A stretch of DNA of 64,000 nt, taken from NCBI RefSeq assembly GCF_018141545.1, contig NZ_CP064356.1:2307001-2371000 (forward strand), given 5' to 3'. Source of the DNA: Miltoncostaea oceani. GTDB lineage: Bacteria > Actinomycetota > Thermoleophilia > Miltoncostaeales > Miltoncostaeaceae. Shown here piece by piece: positions 1 to 8,064 of this stretch. Each line of letters begins with the position of its first letter. Positions within the stretch are counted from its first letter, which is position 1. The position numbers were made by a program, and so were the translations under genes. The notes below the pieces were generated by a model. The model was not told the origin of the DNA. It made no database searches and saw nothing but the letters and a program-made list of their open reading frames with translations.

Positions 1-84
1 CACTCGGGCGACTCAGTGCTGCGGGGGCCGACGACGCCGGCCTGAGCCGGAGACGGGGCGACGGTGCGTGGAGGGGGGCGTGCG

Positions 85-106
85 GGCCCCGGCGTGCGCC
101 GGGGCC
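85..106 (-). terminator. GC-rich hairpin terminator
   Basis: A perfect 10-bp inverted repeat (GGCCCCGGCG / CGCCGGGGCC) with a 2-nt centre lies just past the stop codon of the minus-strand gene that ends at 125. It has no T-run, as is common in GC-rich genomes. It could also end a plus-strand gene lying left of the window. The remaining bases 1-84 show no gene that I can support. Confidence 0.5.
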
Positions 107-124
107 TCGTCATCCGCCCGGCGG

Positions 125-322
125 CTAGGCCGTCGTGGTGGCCGGGGCCGGCTCGTCGTCGCGCAGCCGCCGGATCAGGTCGGCCACGTCGGCCGTGCGC
201 TGCTCCAGGTCGCGCTGGTGCTCCTCGAGCCGGGCCAGCCACTCCGCGCGGTCGCCGGGCAGGCGCTCCCTGCGCGGCCCGCAGCCGTGGCCGCGGTGGT
301 GGTGCGGTCGGTGATGGGTCAT
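125..322 (-). CDS. small charged hypothetical protein (65 aa)
   Basis: The protein has a His-rich N-terminus (HHRPHHHRGHG) followed by a helical stretch rich in Glu, Arg and Leu (about residues 25-55) that could form a short coiled coil. The ATG lies 4 nt after the stop of the PadR regulator, so it is very likely co-transcribed and translationally coupled with it. The His-rich N-terminus might bind metal, but this is a guess. I do not recognise the family. A PadR-linked accessory protein is the most that context supports. Confidence 0.6.
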   Translation of the reverse strand: MTHHRPHHHRGHGCGPRRERLPGDRAEWLARLEEHQRDLEQRTADVADLIRRLRDDEPAPATTTA

Positions 323-326
323 GTCG

Positions 327-749
327 TCACCCCCTCCCCTCCTCGTAGCGGTGGATGTAGGCCCCCAGCAGCTCGCGGGCGTCGCCGAGCGCGGCGGCCC
401 ACCGGGCGAGCAGGTCGCGTCCCGCGTCGGTGAGCCCGTAGACGCGCTTGGCGGGACCGGGGAGCGCCTCGTCCCACGTGGACGTGACGATCCCCTCCTC
501 CTCGAGCGAGCGCAGCAGGCGGTAGAGGTTGCCGAGGTCGACCCGTCGCTCCTCGCGGGCGAGCCCGGGGACGTGCTCGAGGAGCTCGTACCCGTGCATC
601 GGCCGCTCGGAGAGCAGGAGCAGGAGCACCGGCTCGATGAACCGCTCGATCCGCGCGCTGACCTCCCACGTCCCGTCGGCGGCCTGCCGGCGGGTGCGGG
701 CGCCGCGCGGTCCCGGTCGGCCCCGCGGGTGTCGGTGTCCCGGTCCCAT
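327..749 (-). CDS. PadR-family transcriptional regulator
   Basis: This 140-aa protein has the PadR winged-helix signature: RFIEPVLLLLLSERPMHGYEL, then LGNLYRLLRSLEEEGIV, then the wing with AKRVYGLTDAGRDLL. PadR proteins are dimeric repressors that often sense small molecules and control efflux or detoxification genes. The ATG at 749 is preferred because a TATAGT box lies exactly 6 nt upstream, giving a leaderless transcript. An in-frame ATG further upstream would sit inside the promoter. A 65-aa protein follows 4 nt downstream. No obvious transporter target is adjacent. Confidence 0.9.
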   Translation of the reverse strand: MGPGHRHPRGRPGPRGARTRRQAADGTWEVSARIERFIEPVLLLLLSERPMHGYELLEHVPGLAREERRVDLGNLYRLLRSLEEEGIVTSTWDEALPGPAKRVYGLTDAGRDLLARWAAALGDARELLGAYIHRYEEGRG

Positions 750-784
750 GCCGCGACTATAGGTCAAATACATATGTTGAGCAA
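747..784 (-). promoter_or_regulatory. leaderless promoter with PadR-like operator
   Basis: Reading the minus strand, TTGCTC (784-779), a 17-nt spacer and TATAGT (761-756) are followed 6 nt later by the ATG of the padR-like gene. The spacer carries the palindrome ACATATGT (770-777), in an AT-rich island unlike the surrounding DNA. PadR proteins commonly bind ATGT/ACAT dyads in their own promoters, so autorepression is the likely arrangement. Confidence 0.65.
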
Positions 785-868
785 CCGGTGCCGGGCACGG
801 CGACGCCGCCGGGCCGTGCCGGCGGCGTCGATCGGTGGCGCCGGGGGCGGTCCGCGGACCGCCCGCGC

Positions 869-1543
869 CTAGCTCCGGCTGCCCTCCGGGACACGCGACG
901 AGGGCGAGCCGATGCCGTCCACGATCACGTCCACGTGGCGGCGCACGGCGTCCGGCTCGACGGCGGCGGCCCCGCCGACGACCATCGCCCGCATCAGCGG
1001 ACCGGACAGCAGGTCGGCGATGCCCTCGGGCTCGACCTCGGAGCGCACCTCGCCCTCGCGCACGCCGCGGCCGAGGATCGCCACGAGGCGCTCCCGGCGC
1101 GGGCCGAGGATGCTCGACTCGAGCTCCTGCGCGAGATCGGGGTCGGACTCGCTCTCGAAGAGGACCGACCGCAGGAAGCGGGACTCGGGACCGGCGACGA
1201 GGAGCTCGCGATCGTCCATCAGGGACCGCAGCAGGTCGGCGCGCACGGACCCGGTGTGCTCGGTGACGACGGGGGCGCGCAGGTCGACGACGGCGGCGAC
1301 CATCAGGTCGCGGCGGTTCGCCCACCGCAGGTAGATCGTCGGCTTGCCGACCCCGGACCGGTCCGCGATGGCGGACATGGATGCGCCGGCCACGCCGACG
1401 TCGGCGGCGACCGCGCGGGCGGCCGTCAGGATGCGCCGGTCGGCGCCCGGATCCCGCGGGCGGCCGCGCTTGCGCTTGGCCGGGGGCTCCGCTGAGTTCT
1501 GGTTGTCGATCGTCTTCCCTTTCCTTACGGGAGCCGACAGCAT
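869..1543 (-). CDS. TetR/AcrR-family transcriptional regulator
   Basis: The protein is about 224 aa. A basic N-terminal arm (KRKRGRPRDP) precedes a TetR helix-turn-helix (about residues 30-75: ILTAARAVAADVG, then MSAIADRSGVGKPTIYLRW). The C-terminal half is an all-helical ligand and dimer domain. The ATG at 1543 was chosen over one at 1606 because it starts just before the basic arm and follows a purine-rich stretch. A short dyad lies upstream and could be its operator. The ligand is unknown. The nearest genes (GDPD/PhoU/enoyl-CoA hydratase) run the same way but upstream of it, so the target is unclear. Confidence 0.88.
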   Translation of the reverse strand: MLSAPVRKGKTIDNQNSAEPPAKRKRGRPRDPGADRRILTAARAVAADVGVAGASMSAIADRSGVGKPTIYLRWANRRDLMVAAVVDLRAPVVTEHTGSVRADLLRSLMDDRELLVAGPESRFLRSVLFESESDPDLAQELESSILGPRRERLVAILGRGVREGEVRSEVEPEGIADLLSGPLMRAMVVGGAAAVEPDAVRRHVDVIVDGIGSPSSRVPEGSRS

Positions 1544-1554
1544 ACCCTCTTCCG

Positions 1555-1569
1555 CCTTAGCAGGTAAGG
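1555..1569. promoter_or_regulatory. candidate TetR operator dyad
   Basis: CCTTA-GCAGG-TAAGG is an inverted repeat with 5-bp arms, 12 bp upstream of the TetR start. A related half-site (CCTTACGG) occurs at 1523-1530 inside the gene's 5' end. The site fits autoregulation, but the arms are short. Confidence 0.4.
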
Positions 1570-1655
1570 GGGACGCGACGTGCAGGCCGTCAGTCTGCCG
1601 GACCATCGTCGAGCGCGGCCCGCCTGACGATCCCCCATCCGTCGCGTTCCCACGC

Positions 1656-2309
1656 TCACCGCCGTCGCCGCGCGGCCAGCCGGGCGATCAGGCCGAGGTC
1701 GTCGCAGATCAGCCCGCCGACCCCCCAGGCCGCCAGTCGCGCCGCGTCGCCGGCGTCGTCGACGGGCCACGTCATCACCGTCCCGGCGTGCGCGCGGATC
1801 GCCCGGACCGGCTCCTCGCCGAGCAGGTCGCGCCGCGCGCAGACCACCCGCGGGCGCAGGTCCCCGGGGCGGCGCAACAGGCGGGCGAGCTCCCGGGCGC
1901 CCGCCGCCGAGTGCACGACGCGCACGCCCTCCGCGTCGCGCAGCGCGTCCACCAGCTCCCAGCGCCGGGACGCGACGGTCACCTCCGCGAACCCCCGGTC
2001 GCGGCACGCGGCGAGCGCCGCCGGGGCGAGCCGGGCGGGGCCCTGCTTGAGGTCGAGCATCGGCGTGGAGCCCGGGGGCATGCGCTCCAGGACCTCCTCG
2101 AGCCGGGGGAGCCGCCGGCGGGCCGCCCACGCCACCCCCGCGCGGTCCCACAGGATCGGGCCCGCGCGACGGGGGTGGCGCACCTCCAGGCGGCCGCCGG
2201 TCATGTGCACGTCGATCTCGATGACGTCGGCGCCCGCCGCGACGGCGGGCGCGACGCCCGCCGGGTCGTTGCCCGCGCGGTGGGCGATCAGGAGGGGCCC
2301 CCCGGTCAC
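1656..2309 (-). CDS. glycerophosphodiester phosphodiesterase (GDPD) family protein
   Basis: This 217-aa cytoplasmic protein has the GDPD TIM-barrel landmarks: LIAHRAG near the N-terminus (catalytic His/Arg), VIEIDVHMT (metal-binding Glu/Asp), LDLK mid-protein, and a late TWPVD...GLICDD strand. It should hydrolyse glycerophosphodiesters to an alcohol and glycerol-3-phosphate. At about 217 aa it is slightly shorter than typical family members, and the usual second HD motif reads HP. The GTG start overlaps the PhoU-like stop as GTGA, so it is translationally coupled to that gene, which suggests a phosphate-related unit. Confidence 0.82.
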   Translation of the reverse strand: MTGGPLLIAHRAGNDPAGVAPAVAAGADVIEIDVHMTGGRLEVRHPRRAGPILWDRAGVAWAARRRLPRLEEVLERMPPGSTPMLDLKQGPARLAPAALAACRDRGFAEVTVASRRWELVDALRDAEGVRVVHSAAGARELARLLRRPGDLRPRVVCARRDLLGEEPVRAIRAHAGTVMTWPVDDAGDAARLAAWGVGGLICDDLGLIARLAARRRR

Positions 2310-2974
2310 CCCGCCTCGGCCTGCCCGCTCTCCCCCGTCACGAGGAACCGCACCCGCGCGCCGAGCTCGGCGGCGTTGTTCGCGACCCGCTCCACGTGCC
2401 GGGCCACCAGGACGGCGGCGGCCGACCACGCCCGCATCCCCGGTCCCGTGGCGGAGCGCGTCACCTCCCGCAGCACCTGGTCGAGCATGGGGCTGACGGT
2501 GCGGGCGTCGGCGACGGCGCGCTCGCCCGCCGCGAGGTCGCCGCGGGCGATCGCCTGGACCGCGTCGGCGAGGGCGTCAACGGCCCGCTCGCCCATCCCG
2601 CGGATCAGCGACCGCACCGGGTCGAGGGCCTCCTCGGGCGGCGGCACCGACCCGGCGAGGCGGGCGATCTGCACGGCGAGGTTGCCGACGCGCTCCAGGG
2701 CGACGGCCGCGATCAGGCCGACGTGCAGCAGCCGCAGGTCGCCGGCGAAGGCGCTCCAGTCGCGGTGGAGGGACAGGATGCGCTCCTCGATGCCGGCGCT
2801 GCGCGCGTCGACCTCCGCGTCGACCGCGGCGACCGCCGCCGCGGCGGACGGATCGGAGTCGTCCCACCCGGCGACGGCGCGCTCGACCTGCGACAGGACG
2901 ATCGCCGCGAGCTCGGCGAGGTCCGACCGCAGGGCCCCGAACGCGGCCGCGGGGTCGCTGCGACCCGTCGTCAC
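2306..2974 (-). CDS. PhoU-like phosphate-signalling protein
   Basis: The protein is 222 aa and all-helical, with two repeats of the PhoU three-helix pattern (about residues 10-110 and 115-215). Landmarks include LAAIVLSQVERAV, LIAAVALERVGNLAVQIARLA and VLVARHVERVANNAAELGARV, where E/D-R-x-x-N metal-binding positions repeat. PhoU proteins modulate PhoR and Pst phosphate uptake. No pst or phoR gene is next to it. A GTG start at 2974, 25 nt after the hydratase stop and behind a G-rich ribosome site, gives the expected length. It overlaps the downstream GDPD gene by 4 nt. Confidence 0.8.
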   Translation of the reverse strand: MTTGRSDPAAAFGALRSDLAELAAIVLSQVERAVAGWDDSDPSAAAAVAAVDAEVDARSAGIEERILSLHRDWSAFAGDLRLLHVGLIAAVALERVGNLAVQIARLAGSVPPPEEALDPVRSLIRGMGERAVDALADAVQAIARGDLAAGERAVADARTVSPMLDQVLREVTRSATGPGMRAWSAAAVLVARHVERVANNAAELGARVRFLVTGESGQAEAG

Positions 2975-2999
2975 CGGGGTCCCCCGCCCGCCGCCGGGC

Positions 3000-3794
3000 T
3001 CACGCGCCGTGCGACCAGACGGGCGGGCGGCGGCCGAGGAAGGCGTCGATCCCCTCGCGGGCGTCGGGGGTGGCGGCGTTGCGGCACATCGCCCGCGCCG
3101 CGTGGGCGTAGGCCTCGTCGAGCGGCAGGCCGAGGGTGTCGGCGACCGCCTGCTTGCCGATCGCGACGGTCGCGCGGCTGGCCGTCGTGATCCGGGCGGC
3201 GAGCCCGGCGGCCGCACCGTCCAGGGCGTCCGCGGGGACGACCCGGTTCACCAGGCCCCACGCGAGGGCGGTCGGGGCGTCGACGGGGTCGCCGGTGAGC
3301 AGCATCTCCATCGCCCGGGTCCGGCCGACGGCCCGCATCACCTCGACCATCGGCGTCGAGCAGAACAGGCCGATGCGCACGCCGGGGGTCGCGAACGTCG
3401 CGCCCTCGGCGGCCACCGCCAGGTCGCACGCGGCCACGAGCTGGCACCCGGCGGCCGTCGCCACGCCCTGCACCCGCGCGACGACGGGGACGGGCAGCCG
3501 GTGGATCGTCAGCATCAGCTCGGTGCAGGCGGCGAAGACCTCCTCCGCGGCCGCGGCGTCGGCGGCCGCGAGCTCGCGCAGGTCGTGGCCGGCGCAGAAC
3601 GCGGGCCCGCGGGCCCCGATCACCACGGCGCGGACGCCCGTGTCGTCGCCGGCGGCGCGGAGCGCGGCGCGCAGGGCCCGCATCGTCGCCAGGGACAGCG
3701 GGTTGCGCCGCTGCGGCTCGTCGAGCACGAGCGTCACGACGGCGCCGTCGCGCTCGACGGCGACCTGCCGGACCTCGCTGCGCACGCCGGACAT
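3000..3794 (-). CDS. enoyl-CoA hydratase/isomerase family protein
   Basis: This 264-aa crotonase-fold protein carries LDEPQRRNPLSLATMRALR, the oxyanion-hole segment AFCAGHDLREL, and the second oxyanion loop VQGVATAAGCQLVAACDLAVAAEGATFATP. The RRNPLSL and CAGHDL pattern resembles the ECHDC3-like branch more than the fatty-acid-oxidation EchA type. Activity on a specific acyl-CoA cannot be read from the sequence. The ATG has a GGGGGG ribosome site 5 nt upstream. It leads the three-gene run with PhoU and GDPD. Confidence 0.87.
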   Translation of the reverse strand: MSGVRSEVRQVAVERDGAVVTLVLDEPQRRNPLSLATMRALRAALRAAGDDTGVRAVVIGARGPAFCAGHDLRELAAADAAAAEEVFAACTELMLTIHRLPVPVVARVQGVATAAGCQLVAACDLAVAAEGATFATPGVRIGLFCSTPMVEVMRAVGRTRAMEMLLTGDPVDAPTALAWGLVNRVVPADALDGAAAGLAARITTASRATVAIGKQAVADTLGLPLDEAYAHAARAMCRNAATPDAREGIDAFLGRRPPVWSHGA

Positions 3795-3881
3795 CGGCCC
3801 CCCGGGAGGACGTCTCACCCGGCGCGAGCCTAGCGCCCCCGGACCGCCGGCGCGGCGCCCGCACCGCCCGTCGGGGATGAT

Positions 3882-4772
3882 GTGACGGTGCAGGTCCACC
3901 TGATCGACGGCACCTACGAGATCTTCCGGCAGCACATGGGGTTGCCGAGCGAGGTCGCGGCCGCCTCCACCCGCGCCGCGACGCGGGGTGTCGTGCGGTC
4001 GGTGCTGGAGCTGCTCGGCGACGGCGCGACGCACGTGGGCGTCGCCACCGACACCGTGATCGAGTCGTTCCGCAACGACCTGTGGCCCGGCTACAAGACC
4101 GGCGCGGGCATCGACCCCGTGCTGCTCGACCAGTTCCCCCTGCTCGAGGAGGCGCTCGCCGCCCTCGGCGTCACGGTCTGGGGGATGGTGGAGCTGGAGG
4201 CCGACGACGGGCTCGCGACGGCGGCCGACCGCGCCGCACGGGACGACCGCGTCGACCGGGTGATCGTGTGCACGCCGGACAAGGACCTCGCCCAATGCGT
4301 GTCGGGGACCCGGATCGTGCAGCTCGACCGCCGCCAGGGGATCACCCGCGACGAGGACGGGGTGCGCGAGAGGTTCGGCGTCGGTCCCGCGTCGATCCCC
4401 GACTACCTCGCCCTCGTCGGCGACACCGCCGACGGCTTCCCCGGGCTGCCCGGCTGGGGGGCGAAGAGCGCCGCGACGGTGCTCGCCCGCCACGGCCACA
4501 TCGACGCGATCCCCGACGACCCCGCCGACTGGGACGTCACGGTCCGCGGCGCCGCCCGCCTCGCGGACGCGCTGCGCGAGGGGCGGGAGGCCGCCGCCCT
4601 CTTCCTCGACCTGGCGACGCTGCGGCGGGAGGCCCCCGGGGTGCTCGCCGACGGGGTCGACGAGATCGCCTGGACCGGCCCGGCGGAGGGGTTCGCCGCG
4701 ATGTGCCGCACCCTCGACGCCCCCGACCTGGAGCGGCGCGCCGACGAGGTGGCGGAGGCCCGCACCGGCTGA
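3882..4772 (+). CDS. 5'-3' exonuclease / flap endonuclease-like protein
   Basis: This 296-aa protein matches the exonuclease domain of DNA polymerase I as a free-standing gene. It has an N-terminal VHLIDGTYEIFR, an acidic metal cluster (ELEADDGLATAADRA, then CTPDKDLAQCV), and the H3TH DNA-binding segment ending in GLPGWGAKSAATVLARHG. It probably removes RNA primers or flaps. The start is GTG at 3882, and a second GTG at 3888 is an equally possible start. The gene stands alone between oppositely oriented neighbours. Confidence 0.87.
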   Translation: MTVQVHLIDGTYEIFRQHMGLPSEVAAASTRAATRGVVRSVLELLGDGATHVGVATDTVIESFRNDLWPGYKTGAGIDPVLLDQFPLLEEALAALGVTVWGMVELEADDGLATAADRAARDDRVDRVIVCTPDKDLAQCVSGTRIVQLDRRQGITRDEDGVRERFGVGPASIPDYLALVGDTADGFPGLPGWGAKSAATVLARHGHIDAIPDDPADWDVTVRGAARLADALREGREAAALFLDLATLRREAPGVLADGVDEIAWTGPAEGFAAMCRTLDAPDLERRADEVAEARTG

Positions 4773-4943
4773 CCCCCACCGGCGGGGCGGGCGTCGCAAC
4801 GCGATCTTCGCGCAACCCTCACGCGGGGTTCACGGCGTCCACAGCCCCCTCTGAGGACCGGGGCGTTCGATGTCCTCACCGCGTCGCGCCCCCGCACCCC
4901 CGGGGCGCGGCCGGTCCAGGACCGAACCGAGCCGGAGGTCGAG

Positions 4944-6185
4944 ATGCCGAGGACCCGATCCATGCGCCAGGCCCTGCGCGGCGGCGCCGCGCGGACGGCG
5001 GCGATCGCGCTGTCGGCCGCCGCCATCGGCGGCGGCGTCGTCGCCGCGACCGACCTCGCTTCCGACCCGGGGCCGGCGACCGCGACCGCCTCGCCCGCCA
5101 CGGCGGCGTCGGCGACGAGCGTCGCCCGGACGACGACGGCCGCGGGGGCCGCGACGACCGTCGACTTCAGCGCCGTGTACGCGGCGCGACGCGCCGGGGT
5201 GGTGTCGGTCACCGCGACCGTCGCCGCGGGCGCCGGCGCCCCAGGCGCCCCGGGGGGCGGCGAGGCGACGGCCACCGGGTCCGGGGTCGTGATCGACGAC
5301 GAGGGCCACGTGCTCACCAACGAGCACGTCGTGGACGGCGCCCGCGCGGTGAGCGTCGAGCTCGCCGACGGCACCACCACCGCGGCGACGGTGGTGGGGA
5401 CCGACCCCTCCACGGACCTCGCCGTGCTCGACATCGACGTGCCCGCCGACGCGCTCGATCCCATCCCGCTGGGCGACGCATCGACCGTCGACGTCGGCGA
5501 CCCGGTGCTGGCCGTCGGCGACCCCTTCGGCTACCAGGCGAGCGCCAGCGCCGGGATCGTGTCCGGCCTCGACCGCAGCATCCAGGCCCCGAACGGGTTC
5601 ACGATCACCGGCGCGGTCCAGACCGACGCCGCCGTCAACCACGGCAACTCGGGCGGCGCGCTCCTCGACGCGAACGGCGAGCTGGTGGGGATCCCCGCCC
5701 AGATCGCCGACTCCGGCGTCGACGCCAACGTCGGCGTCGCGTTCGCGATCCCCGTGGACACCGCACGGCGGGTCATCGACGGGCTGCTCGCCGACGGGCG
5801 GGTCGACCACGCGTGGCTCGGCGTGACGACCGCCACGGTCGACGCGAACCTCGCCGGGACCGACGGCGTGGGCGCCGACACGGGCGCGCTCATCACCGGG
5901 GTGGTGGCGGGCGGCCCCGCCGACGACGCCGGCCTCGCGGCGGGCGACACGCCCGCCACCGACGGCGGCGCGGCCGTCTGCGTGGGCGGCGACGTGGTCA
6001 CGGCCATCGGCGACCGCGAGGTGACCGACGCCGCGACGCTGCAGGAGGCGGTCGACGCGCTCGCGCCGGGGACCTCCACGACGCTCACGGTGGTCGGCCC
6101 CGGCGGGGAGCCGCGCACCGTCGATGTCACGCTCGGCAGCCGGCCGGCGACGACCTCCGCCACCCCGGCCGCGACCTGCGGCTGA
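4944..6185 (+). CDS. secreted trypsin-like serine protease with PDZ domain (HtrA/DegP type)
   Basis: The 413-aa protein has an N-terminal signal or anchor (about residues 12-36) and a low-complexity Ala/Thr linker. Its protease domain shows the triad His128 (TNEHVV), Asp158 (STDLAVLDI) and Ser236 (GNSGGAL). A PDZ domain follows (about residues 290-400, beginning WLGVTTATVD). It should act in quality control of cell-surface proteins. Two cysteines, one inside the PDZ domain (AVCVGGD) and one three residues from the C-terminus (TCG), could form a disulfide. A GGAGG ribosome site lies 8 nt before the ATG. Confidence 0.9.
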   Translation: MPRTRSMRQALRGGAARTAAIALSAAAIGGGVVAATDLASDPGPATATASPATAASATSVARTTTAAGAATTVDFSAVYAARRAGVVSVTATVAAGAGAPGAPGGGEATATGSGVVIDDEGHVLTNEHVVDGARAVSVELADGTTTAATVVGTDPSTDLAVLDIDVPADALDPIPLGDASTVDVGDPVLAVGDPFGYQASASAGIVSGLDRSIQAPNGFTITGAVQTDAAVNHGNSGGALLDANGELVGIPAQIADSGVDANVGVAFAIPVDTARRVIDGLLADGRVDHAWLGVTTATVDANLAGTDGVGADTGALITGVVAGGPADDAGLAAGDTPATDGGAAVCVGGDVVTAIGDREVTDAATLQEAVDALAPGTSTTLTVVGPGGEPRTVDVTLGSRPATTSATPAATCG

Positions 6186-6199
6186 CGATGGAGCCCGTA

Positions 6200-6220
6200 C
6201 CGCCCCCGGCCGGGGGGCGG
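6200..6220 (+). terminator. hairpin terminator of the protease gene
   Basis: CCGCCCCC pairs with GGGGGCGG across a 5-nt loop, 15 nt past the protease stop codon. The far side of the hairpin reaches toward the convergent small membrane-protein gene ending at 6233, so it may serve both directions. Confidence 0.5.
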
Positions 6221-6232
6221 GACGGCCGGTCG

Positions 6233-6343
6233 TCAGCGGTCGCGGTCCCCGGGGTCGTCGCCCCCGAGGGTCCGGCGGACGCGGCCGACGAGGCCCGCGA
6301 CGACCACCCCGGATCCGACCATGGCCAGCAGGGCGACGCCCAT
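6233..6343 (-). CDS. small single-span membrane protein (36 aa)
   Basis: This short gene encodes MGVALLAMVGSGVVVAGLVG followed by a basic/acidic tail (RVRRTL, then DDPGDRDR). One hydrophobic helix (residues 2-20) has positive charges on its C-terminal side. Its ATG overlaps the stop codon of the upstream FMN reductase as TGATG, a strong sign of translational coupling. It is the last gene of the YceI/FMN-reductase unit. The function is unknown. It could be a membrane partner of the reductase or of a larger complex. Confidence 0.6.
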   Translation of the reverse strand: MGVALLAMVGSGVVVAGLVGRVRRTLGGDDPGDRDR

Positions 6344-6906
6344 CAGGCCGCGACCCGGGTCCGGGTCCGCTCGCGGACGGCGTCCGCGAGCTGCCCCACC
6401 ACCTCGCGGAGCTGGTCCCCGAGGTCGTGGTCGGTGAGGACCCCGTCCGCGGAGAAGCGGTCGCGGGCGTGGCCGACCGCCAGGTCGCCCTCCACCACCC
6501 GGGCGCCTGAGGCGGACAGCACCTTGCGCAGCTCCGCCTGCGCCCAGACCGCCCCGAACGCGCCGGTGCTCGCGCCGACGACGGCCACCGGCAGGAACCG
6601 CAGGGGGCTCGTGTCGCGGGGTCGCGACGCCCAGTCGAGGGCGTTCTTGAGCTGGCCGGGGATCGACGAGTTGTACTCGGGGGTGGCGATCAGGAGCGCG
6701 TCGGCCCCCGCGATCGCCTCCCGCAGCCGGGTCACGGCGTCGGGGGCGGGGTCGCGGTCGTCGTCCTCGTCGTAGGGCGGCACGTCGCGCAGGCCGTCGA
6801 AGACCCGCAGCTCGGCATCCTCCGGGAGGTGCGCCCCGGCCGCCCGCAGCAGCATGGAGTTGTGGGAGTCGCGGCGCAGGCTCCCGGAGATGCCGAGGAT
6901 CACCAT
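6343..6906 (-). CDS. NADPH-dependent FMN reductase
   Basis: The 187-aa flavodoxin-fold protein has the FMN phosphate loop GISGSLRRDSHNSMLLRAA at residues 4-22 and the flavin/substrate segment TPEYNSSIPGQLKNALDWAS. Such enzymes reduce FMN, quinones or azo compounds in the cytoplasm. The ATG follows the YceI stop by 4 nt, and the stop overlaps the next small membrane gene. The unit YceI, reductase, small membrane protein suggests a shared role in redox or quinone homeostasis, probably under the divergent MarR regulator. Confidence 0.9.
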   Translation of the reverse strand: MVILGISGSLRRDSHNSMLLRAAGAHLPEDAELRVFDGLRDVPPYDEDDDRDPAPDAVTRLREAIAGADALLIATPEYNSSIPGQLKNALDWASRPRDTSPLRFLPVAVVGASTGAFGAVWAQAELRKVLSASGARVVEGDLAVGHARDRFSADGVLTDHDLGDQLREVVGQLADAVRERTRTRVAA

Positions 6907-6910
6907 GGCG

Positions 6911-7465
6911 TCAGGCCCTCCGCATCTCGAGGTGCGCGGTGAGGCGGACGTCGTTGCCGACCGCGAAGCCGCCGCCCGGCAGCGGCGCGTTCCAGTTGAG
7001 GCCGTAGGCGGTGCGGTCGATGACGCCCTCGAGCTCGACGGCGATGACCTCGGCGTCCCCGAGGCCCACGACGGGGCCGACGATGGTGCCGGTCAGCTCG
7101 AGCGGGCGGGTGGTGCCCTTGAGGGTCAGCTCGCCGCGGACGCGCAGCGACTCGCCGTCGCGCACGATGCCCGTGGCGTGGTAGCGGACCTCGGGGAAGC
7201 GCTCGGCGTCGAAGAAGTCCGGCGACTGGATGTGGCCGGTGAGGTTGTCGTCCTGCGTGACGACGCTCGCGACGCGGCCGGCCGCCTCGAGGGTGGCGGT
7301 GCCGTCCTCGTCGCCCGTCAGGGTCGCGTCGAAGTCCGTCAGCGAACCGCGGAAGGTGGCGACGACCATGTGCTTCACGGAGAAGCCGAAGGACGAGTGC
7401 ACGGGGTCGTGCCGCCACGTCCCGGTGGGGACCGCGGTGACGACCTGCTGCTCGGTGGTGCTCAT
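6911..7465 (-). CDS. YceI-family isoprenoid-binding protein
   Basis: This 184-aa lipocalin-like protein has the YceI hallmarks: WRHDPVHSSFGFSVKHMVV at the N-terminus, GHIQSPDFFDAERFPEVRY, LTLKGTTRPLEL, and a final extended beta region. Family members bind polyprenyl quinones or other isoprenoids in a long cavity. There is no signal peptide, so the protein is cytoplasmic here. A GGAAGGG ribosome site precedes the ATG. It heads an operon with FMN reductase and is divergent from a MarR gene 63 nt away, a typical repressor-target layout. Confidence 0.92.
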   Translation of the reverse strand: MSTTEQQVVTAVPTGTWRHDPVHSSFGFSVKHMVVATFRGSLTDFDATLTGDEDGTATLEAAGRVASVVTQDDNLTGHIQSPDFFDAERFPEVRYHATGIVRDGESLRVRGELTLKGTTRPLELTGTIVGPVVGLGDAEVIAVELEGVIDRTAYGLNWNAPLPGGGFAVGNDVRLTAHLEMRRA

Positions 7466-7528
7466 GTGGTGACCCTTCCCGCTCGATGGGTTATCATTGA
7501 CTCCGCAAACAAAGCTAGCGGGTGACCC

Positions 7529-7540
7529 TTGACCAGTCAA
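7529..7540. promoter_or_regulatory. MarR-type operator dyad
   Basis: TTGAC-CA-GTCAA is a perfect 5-bp-arm inverted repeat between the divergent YceI and MarR genes. It resembles the TTGAC-N2-GTCAA sites used by many MarR regulators. It overlaps the annotated TTG start of the marR-like gene, so either the operator lies at the very start of the gene or translation begins slightly downstream. Confidence 0.55.
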
Positions 7541-8020
7541 GTGTTGAGCACACAAGCGCATGCCGCGATCGGAGCGTGGTCCCGGCTCATGGGGGCGCAC
7601 TCCGCGATGACGCGCGCCTTCAACGCCGAGCTGCAGGCGTCGAGCGGGCTGACGGTGACCGACTTCGAGGTCCTCCGCCGCCTCTCCACCGCGCCCGACG
7701 GGGCGATGCGCCGCGTCGACCTCGCCGCCGCCGTCGGCCTCACGCCCTCGGGGATCACCCGGCTGCTCGACGGCCTGCAGGCATCGGGGCTCGTCGCGAA
7801 GCGGCTCTGCACGTCCGATGCGCGGGTGACCTACGCGGAGCTCACGCCGGCGGGCCGGGCGGCCATGCTCGCCGCCGCGGAGAGCCACCTGGCCGGGCTC
7901 ACGGCCCTCTTCGGCGAGCTGTACGAGCCGGACGAGGTCGACACCCTGATCGCCCTGCTCTCGCGCCTCCCGGGCGCCGAGGACACCGAGGACGCCTGCC
8001 CGGGGGCCGGCGGGGGCTGA
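7529..8020 (+). CDS. MarR-family transcriptional regulator
   Basis: The 163-aa protein has a MarR winged helix: GLTVTDFEVLRRLS, RRVDLAAAVGLTPSGITRLLDGL (recognition helix), and a wing at DARVTYAELTPAGRA, flanked by dimerisation helices. It probably represses the divergent YceI operon in response to a phenolic, quinone or oxidant signal. The TTG start at 7529 has a weak GGTGA site. A GTG at 7541, just past the operator dyad, is the alternative. A perfect-looking terminator follows. Confidence 0.88.
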   Translation: MTSQVLSTQAHAAIGAWSRLMGAHSAMTRAFNAELQASSGLTVTDFEVLRRLSTAPDGAMRRVDLAAAVGLTPSGITRLLDGLQASGLVAKRLCTSDARVTYAELTPAGRAAMLAAAESHLAGLTALFGELYEPDEVDTLIALLSRLPGAEDTEDACPGAGGG

Positions 8021-8030
8021 TCGCGGGACG

Positions 8031-8064
8031 GCCGCCGGGCGACAAGGGGGTGTCACCCGGCGGC
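8031..8064 (+). terminator. terminator of the MarR gene
   Basis: A 14-bp stem with one mismatch (GCCGCCGGGCGACA / TGTCACCCGGCGGC) and a 6-nt loop lies 10 nt after the MarR stop. The rest of 8021-8221 shows no other feature that I can support. Confidence 0.65.

Noticed and set aside
1344-3833. A plus-strand open frame of over 800 codons
   Set aside because: It runs antisense through the TetR, GDPD, PhoU and hydratase genes and has the Arg/Pro/Ala composition of a GC-rich shadow frame with no recognisable motif.
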